Assembly: GCA_040003205.1 (NCBI GenBank)
Contig: JBDUDA010000006.1
Location: 1 to 32,016, forward strand
Source of the DNA: JALYIM01 sp040003205
GTDB lineage: Bacteria; Acidobacteriota; Terriglobia; Terriglobales; Acidobacteriaceae
Length of the DNA stretch: 32,016 nucleotides
Direction of reading: 5' to 3'
Positions 1 through 6,316 of the stretch are shown in pieces (the stretch's first letter is position 1; the number at the start of each line of letters is the position of its first letter). Under the pieces are notes generated by a model that was given only the letters and a program-made list of their open reading frames with translations, was not told the origin of the DNA and did no database searches. The translations under genes were made by a program, and so were the position numbers.

Positions 1-794
1 CCCGTGGGCGGAACGCCCAGCATTTTCCCCGCCTGATGCTCGGAGAGCACTCCGGTGATGTGATCGTCGACCACAACAACTTCATCAATTTTTCCAAACC
101 ATTGCTTCGCGAACATACCGATCGTCGCCGAACCGCAACCGACGCGCATTCGTTCCTCCACCACGCCATTGATCACGGGAGGCTTGTCCGCTTGCACGAC
201 GACGCTTGCGCCTTGGTCGATAATCAGCTCGGCCGGTTTACTGTTGCATAAATCAAGAAGTGTCGCGCAGGTTACGTTGCCTTCGGTGCGCGTTCCTCCA
301 GTGAGGTGGCGGACACCGCCTAATGACAGCATTTGCGACCCGTATTCGTTGGTTACAACCAATCCGATAGGTTCGCCTTTAGAGCGCACCACGCTGCCCT
401 CGGAGCCGAGGTGACGGTCGGTGTCAATCTTTACCTTGACGCCACAGTAGCTGAAGATTCCTTCCGTGACGACCGTGACCAGGTCAACGCCGTTCACTTC
501 AGATGAAATAATGAAGGGCGCGGGTTTGTAGTCCGGATACGTCGTGCCGGCGCCGATTGCCGTAACGAAGACTTTCGGACTGCTGACGATGCTGCCATCC
601 CACTCGCCGTCGCGCTCAAGGAAGGGAACTACCGGTCCTCCCTGAGACAGCGCCTGATCGAGGATGACGTGCGGATCTACTCGAACCAATTGCCCATCAT
701 GATTAGCGTAGCGGTCGCAGGCGCCAGCGCGTCCGGGCTTGATAAAACAGAGCACCGGACAGGCGTCGCAGCGAATGCCATCATTATCGGGCAT
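1..794 (-). CDS. 6-hydroxynicotinate reductase-like Fe-S protein (partial, C-terminus off the left edge)
   Basis: Read on the minus strand from ATG 794-792; 264 codons are open to the window edge with no stop. The start is supported by GGAG six bases upstream and by an 11-base overlap with the stop of the preceding molybdo-hydroxylase gene, so the two are translationally coupled. The N-terminus carries a cysteine cluster C9-x2-C12-x3-C16-x9-C26, a likely iron-sulfur site. Further on come conserved-looking blocks AIGAGTTYPDYKPAPFI, VTEGIFSYCGVKVKIDTDRH and VGCGSATIGMFAKQWFGK, which I recognise from proteins annotated as 6-hydroxynicotinate reductase. The characterised enzyme of nicotinate fermentation reduces 6-hydroxynicotinate with ferredoxin. 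Here the substrate is unknown; adjacency to a hydroxylase that would make a hydroxylated N-heterocycle suggests the two act in sequence (inference). Family assignment is fairly sure, the exact reaction is not. Confidence 0.75.
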   Translation of the reverse strand, partial: MPDNDGIRCDACPVLCFIKPGRAGACDRYANHDGQLVRVDPHVILDQALSQGGPVVPFLERDGEWDGSIVSSPKVFVTAIGAGTTYPDYKPAPFIISSEVNGVDLVTVVTEGIFSYCGVKVKIDTDRHLGSEGSVVRSKGEPIGLVVTNEYGSQMLSLGGVRHLTGGTRTEGNVTCATLLDLCNSKPAELIIDQGASVVVQADKPPVINGVVEERMRVGCGSATIGMFAKQWFGKIDEVVVVDDHITGVLSEHQAGKMLGVPPT

Positions 795-3576
795 GCTCAA
801 CTCCATTGGCTTGAGACGCGAGAATTGCAGCGCGTATGCGGTCGGGCGAAGCCGGAATGCGGCGGATCCTGATACCAATCGCGTTATGGATGGCGTTCAG
901 AATCGCTGGGGCAGTCGGAATGACTGCCTGCTCGCCGATGCCTTTTGCTCCCAGTGGTCCGATTGGCGAAGGATATTCAATCAGAATTGATTCGACTGGA
1001 GGCATGTCTCCCGCGGTTGGAATCAGATAGTCGTGAAGATTTTCTCCTTTGCCGGGGAAAAATTCTTCCATCAATGCCATGCCGAGGCCCTGTGCAACGC
1101 CACCCTCGATTTGCCCTTCAATCAACGTAGGGTTAATCGCGCGACCCACATCGTGCGCAGCAACCACTTTCAAAACTTTGACGGTGCCTAGTTCGATGTC
1201 CAGCGAGATTTCCGCCGTGTGCGCACCGAATCCATAAACAGCGTAGGGATTCCCCTGGCCATTCTCGTCGAGTGCGCTGGTCGGAGGATTAAACGTCTCT
1301 TCGCTGGTGATCACGTATCCGTATTCGTCAACCGGCAAATCTTGCAGAGAACATTTTCGCGATATCGCTCCATCGTGAATTATCAAAGTGCTGTCGCCGA
1401 AAGCGACGACAGCCTCGTCAGATGCTTGAGCCATTTTCAAGACCGCCGCGCGCAGTTGTGTTCCCGCCATATATGCCGCTTTACCAGTGACCAGAGTCTG
1501 CCGCGAGGCCGAGGTCTTACCGCAATCCGGCGTGATGGAGGTGTCGCCAGAAACCAGATCGAAGCAATCTATAGGCGCGCGCACCGCGTCGGCGCAAAGT
1601 TGAGTGACGATCGTGTTGGAACCCTGGCCAATGTCAACAGCTCCCTGATGCAGCGCGATTCTACCGTCGGGCTTCAATCCAATGCGAACGGTCGAAGGAT
1701 TGGGCAGCGATGTATTGCCGCATCCGTACCACATTCCCGCGACTCCGACTCCCCGACGAATTGGCCCTGTAGTTGTTGCGTTGAACGCAGCGGTCTTTGC
1801 GCGTGAAGCAATCCAACTGGCGCGAAGAGCTTCAAAGCAGGCGCGAATGCCCACGCCTTCGCCCATGACTTGTCCCGTTACCGTCGGAGTTCGATCATCG
1901 AGTGCGTTCAGGATACGAAACTCGAGCGGATCAATCCCGAGCTCAATCGCGAGATCGTCGTACAGTTGCTCCTGGGCGATCGCCATCTGGGGAACTCCGA
2001 ATCCGCGAAATGCGCCCGCAGGAACGACGTTCGTATGTATGGCTCGCGTGACCGCCCGATAGTGCGGGACGAAGTATGGTCCGGAGGCATGCACCGGAAC
2101 CCGGGCGGCGACCGTCGGTCCCCACGAGGAATACGCTCCGGTATTAAAATCGGCAGTGAAATCGAGTGCAGAAAGTTTTCCGGCCTTGGTGGCGCCGGCG
2201 CGGCAGCGCATGCGTGCAGGATGACGTTTGGTGGTCGCCATCATAGACTCCACGCGCGAATACACCATACGCACGGGGCGTTTCAGGCGCCATGCCGCCA
2301 GGGCGATGAAGGGCTGAACTGACAAATCGAGTTTGGTGCCAAAGCCTCCCCCGACCGCCGCCGGAATAATGCGAACGGCTTCATCGGCAATGCCAAGCAG
2401 TTTCGCGATGTCGGCGCGGTCCATGTAAGGCGATTGCGTACAGGCTTGAATCTCAATGCGATCGCCAATGCGGACTGCGAATCCGGCCTCGGGTTCGATG
2501 CAGGCGTGCTCGACGAAACCGGTTTCGAATTCATCTGCGACCACAACGTCGCTTTCCGCCAGGGCTTTGTCGACGTCTCCGCGGAGCACGCGTCCTCCGG
2601 TTAGCACGTTGTTTGCGCGCCTGGCGTGAATCAAAGGGGCTCCGTCAGCGAGTGCTTCATCAATGGTTTTAATGGCGGGCAGTTCTTCCCAGGTGACCGG
2701 AAAAGTCGAAAGATCGAGCGCCTCGATGACTTCCGGATCACCAACCAGTGCCGCCACTGCTTCACCACGATGTCTGGCTTCGGAGCGGGCGAAGATTGGT
2801 TGATCTGCAAAGCGCGGAATCACTCCGTAACAATCTTCGCCGGGAACATCTTTCCAGGTGAATACACTCTCCACTCCCGGATGATTTGCGAGGAAGTCCG
2901 CGAAATCGCCGAGTCGAAACTCAGCGCGATCATAAGGACAGCGCACTACCCGAAGCCCCAATGAAGCCGGCGGTATTTGATCTGCTCCGAAGATTTCCGT
3001 GCCTTCAACTTTCTTCTTTCCATCCAGGCGTACGATGCGCTGGCCCACGGAGCCTGCAGAATCGGAAGTTAATTTGTGTCGCGGAGAGTTGGAAGCGGCG
3101 TCCAGAATTGCGTCGATGATCTTTCGATAACCGGTGCAGCGGCACAGTACGCCGCCTATGGCATCCATCACCGCGGCTTCGGAAGGAGAACTACTTCCTT
3201 CGAGAAGCGCTGTTGCCGATACCAGCATGCCCGGAGTGCATGCTCCGCACTGCGCAGCCCCGTGCTCCAGAAACGAGTGCTGCAAGCGGTCGAACAGCGG
3301 AGGCCTGCTCTTCAACCCTTCGACGGTCGTGACCGAGTGATTTTCAATTTGGCCTATGGCCACCAGGCAAGAGCACACCGGCTCGTGGTCCAGCAAAACA
3401 GTGCAGGCGCCGCAATCGCCGGCATCGCAGCCGACTTTTGTGCCTGTCAAGCCAAGCTGTTCACGCAATACCTTTGACAGTCGCTCTTCCGGTCGGCTTG
3501 TGACCCAGACTTCGCGGTTATTCAGCGAAAACTTAAGCTGAATCTTAGTCGCAGACATTGGAGCGATGGTGGACAT
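784..3576 (-). CDS. Xanthine-dehydrogenase-family hydroxylase, fused 2Fe-2S and molybdopterin subunits
   Basis: 930 residues. Residues 1-160 are the two-cluster iron-sulfur domain: C50, C55, C58, C70 (plant ferredoxin type) and C110, C113, C145, C147. Residues about 175-930 are the molybdenum-cofactor domain with GGGFGTK (409-415), GAFRGFG (521-527), a GQG loop (DIGQGSN) and the catalytic glutamate E882 in GAKGIGEQ. By hand alignment to bovine xanthine oxidase, Arg880 is kept (R492) and Phe914 is kept (F526), but substrate-orienting Glu802 is Leu416. So the enzyme should hydroxylate an N-heterocycle with electrons leaving through Fe-S and the separate FAD subunit, but the substrate may not be xanthine. 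The ATG follows the TGA of the FAD gene without a gap. S-M fusion with a separate FAD subunit is a less common arrangement than three separate subunits. The family is certain; the substrate is open. Confidence 0.9.
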   Translation of the reverse strand: MSTIAPMSATKIQLKFSLNNREVWVTSRPEERLSKVLREQLGLTGTKVGCDAGDCGACTVLLDHEPVCSCLVAIGQIENHSVTTVEGLKSRPPLFDRLQHSFLEHGAAQCGACTPGMLVSATALLEGSSSPSEAAVMDAIGGVLCRCTGYRKIIDAILDAASNSPRHKLTSDSAGSVGQRIVRLDGKKKVEGTEIFGADQIPPASLGLRVVRCPYDRAEFRLGDFADFLANHPGVESVFTWKDVPGEDCYGVIPRFADQPIFARSEARHRGEAVAALVGDPEVIEALDLSTFPVTWEELPAIKTIDEALADGAPLIHARRANNVLTGGRVLRGDVDKALAESDVVVADEFETGFVEHACIEPEAGFAVRIGDRIEIQACTQSPYMDRADIAKLLGIADEAVRIIPAAVGGGFGTKLDLSVQPFIALAAWRLKRPVRMVYSRVESMMATTKRHPARMRCRAGATKAGKLSALDFTADFNTGAYSSWGPTVAARVPVHASGPYFVPHYRAVTRAIHTNVVPAGAFRGFGVPQMAIAQEQLYDDLAIELGIDPLEFRILNALDDRTPTVTGQVMGEGVGIRACFEALRASWIASRAKTAAFNATTTGPIRRGVGVAGMWYGCGNTSLPNPSTVRIGLKPDGRIALHQGAVDIGQGSNTIVTQLCADAVRAPIDCFDLVSGDTSITPDCGKTSASRQTLVTGKAAYMAGTQLRAAVLKMAQASDEAVVAFGDSTLIIHDGAISRKCSLQDLPVDEYGYVITSEETFNPPTSALDENGQGNPYAVYGFGAHTAEISLDIELGTVKVLKVVAAHDVGRAINPTLIEGQIEGGVAQGLGMALMEEFFPGKGENLHDYLIPTAGDMPPVESILIEYPSPIGPLGAKGIGEQAVIPTAPAILNAIHNAIGIRIRRIPASPDRIRAAILASQANGVEHAR

Positions 3577-4413
3577 TCAAGCGCCCCGCGCGCAGATATT
3601 CAGAGCGCGCTGCACCAAATGGAAGGCCGCGTCCTTGCGATAGATGGAAGTCGCGCGCAGGTCGGCAATAGGGGACAAATTCCGCAAATGTTCCGGACGG
3701 ACGAGAGAGCTTAAGCCTTTAGTCAGCGGAGACCCGATCAAAGCTTGCTCAAGTTCGGCGAGCCTGATGGCGACGGCGGAGCAGGAGCCAACGCTGACGC
3801 GCGCCGCGCTTACGCGATGGGCTTCGTCATTTTGAATTACTGCGGCTACCATAACGATGGAAATTACCAGATAGCGGCGAGCTCCTAGTTTCAGAAAAGT
3901 TGAACTCGCGTTTTCTACCTTACGAGGTATCAGGATGCGGGAAAGAATTTCATCCGGTTGTCGCAGCGTTTTGCGGTTTCCAACGATGAAATCCGCGAGC
4001 GCCATTCGGCGCGTTCCGTGCCGCGAGATCAGTTCCACCTCGGTATCGAGCGCAAGTAACGGGGGAACGCTGTCGGCTGCCGGAGAGGCGTTGCAAAGGT
4101 TGCCCGCGATGGTGCCGCGATTTTGAATTTGGATCCCACCAATTTCCCGTGCTGCCGCTTTTAATCCTTCAAAACATCGGGGAAAAGGTGCCTTAATAAT
4201 TTCGGCCCAGGTGGTGAGCCCGCCAATGGTTATGTAATTCGAATCAAATGTAATGCCTCTAAGTTCGCCGACGGAAGAGATGTCCACTACGTCGCCACGA
4301 ACAGCGCGATCACCGAGGGCAGGGAAAAAGTCTGTCCCGCCTGCCAGGATCTGGCCTCCACGAGTGGCGAGCACTTGGACGGCCTCCTGCACTGTTTCGG
4401 GCCTGAAATACAC
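3577..4413 (-). CDS. FAD-binding subunit of the molybdo-hydroxylase
   Basis: CO-dehydrogenase/xanthine-dehydrogenase FAD-subunit family; it carries electrons from the Fe-S clusters of the downstream partner to an acceptor. In the 278-residue reading, the FAD-pyrophosphate loop AGGTD is at residues 24-28, and the family signature NRGTIAGNLCNASPAADS is at about 98-115. The frame is open further upstream to a GTG at 4560 inside the ribokinase gene, but those 49 extra residues are basic and Cys-rich and do not look like the family. I chose GTG 4413-4411, which starts directly at the conserved YFRPETVQEA segment and has AAAAGG seven bases upstream. The stop abuts the ATG of the next gene, so the two subunits are coupled. 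Length matches the usual 280-290 residues. Confidence 0.88.
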   Translation of the reverse strand: MYFRPETVQEAVQVLATRGGQILAGGTDFFPALGDRAVRGDVVDISSVGELRGITFDSNYITIGGLTTWAEIIKAPFPRCFEGLKAAAREIGGIQIQNRGTIAGNLCNASPAADSVPPLLALDTEVELISRHGTRRMALADFIVGNRKTLRQPDEILSRILIPRKVENASSTFLKLGARRYLVISIVMVAAVIQNDEAHRVSAARVSVGSCSAVAIRLAELEQALIGSPLTKGLSSLVRPEHLRNLSPIADLRATSIYRKDAAFHLVQRALNICARGA

Positions 4414-4475
4414 GCAACAACCTTTTGGCGCGGAGTTAAAGACGAGCCGCAGACAGCGACTAAACGTAATTTTGA

Positions 4476-4495
4476 TACAAGCCACGAGGTTTGTA
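4476..4495. repeat. 20-base imperfect inverted repeat between rbsK and the FAD-subunit gene
   Basis: Arms TACAAGCC and GGTTTGTA flank the loop ACGA; seven of eight positions pair, with one mismatch. It lies in the roughly 120-base gap between the ribokinase stop (4536) and the FAD-subunit start (4413). On the transcribed minus strand it would form a stem of about 8 pairs with a TCGT loop and is not followed by a T-run, so it does not look like an intrinsic terminator. It could be an operator, an intercistronic processing or stability hairpin, or chance. Confidence 0.4.
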
Positions 4496-4535
4496 CAGCC
4501 GGGGGAAGCTGAGGGCAGGAAACCTATGGATGCGA

Positions 4536-5471
4536 TCAGGCGCGTTCGGCTGCAGCCCACTCTTTGTCGAAGCGAGTTCGATCATAGAACGATTTCTGGG
4601 TTCCGATGCCGGTAGTGGATAGTCCTGCATAAAGGTTAGCGCGCCGAACTGCGTCGCTTTCGGCAAAACCTTCTCCGAGGAACACCGCGAAGCTGCCGAT
4701 GAACGCATCGCCTGCGCCGGTGCTGTCAACGCTGGTCATTTTGAACGCCGGAATGTGTTCCATATTTTCGCGACTGGCCAACAACGCGCCATTGGATCCG
4801 AGCGTGATGATCACGCTTTTAACGCCGGTGGCTAGTAATTTGCTGGCACAATGTTTCGCGTCGTCAACACTTCTGACGGGAGTTCCAACGATAGTCTCGG
4901 CCTCACTCTCGTTAGGAACGAAATAGTCGAGTCCCTCTAAGGCATTGAGATCAACTGCCTGAGCGGGGGCCGGATTCACAATGCAGCGAATTCCGTGCTT
5001 ACGCGCGAAGCTAACGCTGTAATAAACGGTTTCGAGCGGAATCTCAAACTGGAGGACCATGCAATCCACTGTCTTGAGCAGATCGGCTGCGGCGTCCACG
5101 TCTGCGGGCTTTAAAAGGTCATTCGCACCTTTGACAACCAGGATACGATTTTGGCCGTTGGGCTCAACGAATATCGGCGCCACTCCGCTGGAGACGCCCT
5201 CGATCACTTTTACATGAGTGGCATCGATCCCCAGTGTTTTGAAATTTTGGATTGTCGCCGGTCCGAACAGATCGCTGCCCACCCTGGCAACCATGAACAC
5301 GTCGGCGCCGCACAGGCGAGAGGCCACCGCCTGATTCGCGCCTTTGCCACCGAATCCGAGATCGAATTTGTTACCGAAAATTGTCTCGCCAGCCTTGGGA
5401 AAACGATCGCTGAAGGTGGTTAAGTCAACGTTTGCGCTTCCGATGACTGCAATTCTGGGACGTTTCGCCAT
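4536..5471 (-). CDS. rbsK: Ribokinase (PfkB family)
   Basis: 311 residues, the usual length. It phosphorylates D-ribose (or deoxyribose) at O5 with ATP, giving the 5-phosphate that enters the pentose phosphate pathway or DeoC. The N-terminal sugar-binding region has GSANVD (11-16) and GGKGANQA (41-48), both typical of ribokinases. The C-terminal PfkB signature DSTGAGDAF ends with catalytic base D255, and NPAP (166-169) and PNESE (186-190) are also family-typical. It is first in a sub-operon with the molybdo-hydroxylase genes, behind a sigma70-like promoter in the 103-base gap after the TrpF-like gene. Free ribose from the exported nucleoside hydrolase of the divergent operon is its likely substrate. 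No clear Shine-Dalgarno precedes the ATG. Fructokinase or another PfkB sugar kinase is possible but less likely. Confidence 0.9.
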   Translation of the reverse strand: MAKRPRIAVIGSANVDLTTFSDRFPKAGETIFGNKFDLGFGGKGANQAVASRLCGADVFMVARVGSDLFGPATIQNFKTLGIDATHVKVIEGVSSGVAPIFVEPNGQNRILVVKGANDLLKPADVDAAADLLKTVDCMVLQFEIPLETVYYSVSFARKHGIRCIVNPAPAQAVDLNALEGLDYFVPNESEAETIVGTPVRSVDDAKHCASKLLATGVKSVIITLGSNGALLASRENMEHIPAFKMTSVDSTGAGDAFIGSFAVFLGEGFAESDAVRRANLYAGLSTTGIGTQKSFYDRTRFDKEWAAAERA

Positions 5472-5540
5472 GGCTGTTACACACTCAGATTCGAATTGGA
5501 GATCTATTTCGGAAGAGAATCGAAAACCGAAAGAAGGCCG

Positions 5541-5569
5541 AGTCTAGCCAGCGCTTTGATGGTTGTCAA
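5541..5569 (-). promoter_or_regulatory. Sigma70-like promoter for rbsK and the hydroxylase genes
   Basis: On the minus strand TTGACA (5569-5564, a perfect -35) is separated by 17 bases from TAGACT (5546-5541, four of six matches to the -10 consensus). It sits in the 103-base gap between the TrpF-like gene stop and the rbsK start, giving a predicted transcript start near 5534 and a leader of about 60 bases. It implies that the distal half of the gene run can be expressed separately from deoC and the aldehyde dehydrogenase. Confidence 0.6.
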
Positions 5570-5574
5570 ATCGA

Positions 5575-6267
5575 TTAGGGCTCGGCCGAGGTCGGCAGAG
5601 TCTGTGTGCCGCGCACTGCGGCGAAGAAGCGGACCAACTTTGTGCGATCCAATTGTCCGTTGGTGCGAACTCCAGAACAAAGATCGACTCCGAAGGGACC
5701 TACTGCCTCAATGGCTGCCATTACGTTGCTGGCCGAAAGTCCCCCAGCGAGAAACACTGGGATTTCGAGCTGCTGGCGAATCTGATTGCTCAGATCCCAA
5801 TTGTGTGTGCGGCCCGTGCCCCCCAATTCCTTCACTCTGAGCGACTGATTTCCTGAATCGAGAAGAATGGCATCCACGGAAGCGGCAATTTCGAGGGCCT
5901 CATCGACCGACTCAGGGCCGGTCACATGAATCACCTGGACTAACGAAATTCCCGGCAGGGCGGAGCGAAGGTCGTCATAGGATCCTGACGCGAGCCGGTC
6001 GCAGAGTTGAATGCAATTTGTTCGGCAAGCGTTGTGTTGCGAGATGATCTCTTGAGCGTCCTGTTTGCAGGTCAGTAGAAAAGACCCAACGGACGGCGGT
6101 ATTGTGGCGGCAATCTCCTTTATAAGACTGTCGCTAATCACGCCCGGACCGCTTGGCATCGCTGATACTAAGCCAAGGGCGGAAGCTCCGCATTCGACGG
6201 CCAGCGCGGCTTCGTCGCGGCTGCCGATACAACAAATCTTCACTCGCGGTGCAGTAGTGCGTTTCAT
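5575..6267 (-). CDS. TrpF-like (phosphoribosylanthranilate isomerase family) barrel enzyme in a nucleoside operon
   Basis: 230 residues, a beta/alpha barrel of the PRAI family. The isomerase catalytic pair is present: Cys12 in VKICC (general base in TrpF) and Asp137 in ILLDS (general acid), followed by GGTGRTHNW (149-157), and the phosphate-binding LAGGL and GVDLCSGVR near the C-terminus. However, the usual SPR motif after beta-strand 2 is replaced by MPSGPG (37-42); from memory, the SPR arginine contacts the anthranilate carboxylate in TrpF. There is no other trp gene nearby. It lies between the aldehyde dehydrogenase and ribokinase, so an Amadori-type or aldose-ketose isomerisation of a phosphorylated sugar derivative from nucleosides is a better guess than tryptophan synthesis. 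Family is sure, function is not. Confidence 0.75.
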   Translation of the reverse strand: MKRTTAPRVKICCIGSRDEAALAVECGASALGLVSAMPSGPGVISDSLIKEIAATIPPSVGSFLLTCKQDAQEIISQHNACRTNCIQLCDRLASGSYDDLRSALPGISLVQVIHVTGPESVDEALEIAASVDAILLDSGNQSLRVKELGGTGRTHNWDLSNQIRQQLEIPVFLAGGLSASNVMAAIEAVGPFGVDLCSGVRTNGQLDRTKLVRFFAAVRGTQTLPTSAEP

Positions 6268-6316
6268 CGATTCGGATTATTTAGCCAGGATGGAGAAAAT
6301 ATTCGCCGGAGCGAAC

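Noticed and set aside
4414..4560. 49-residue N-terminal extension of the FAD subunit
   Set aside because: Starts inside the ribokinase gene, composition is unlike the family, and GTG 4413 sits at the conserved domain start with a usable ribosome site.
5575..6267. Assigning the TrpF-like gene to tryptophan biosynthesis
   Set aside because: No trp genes nearby, the SPR motif is missing and the neighbours are all nucleoside catabolic genes.
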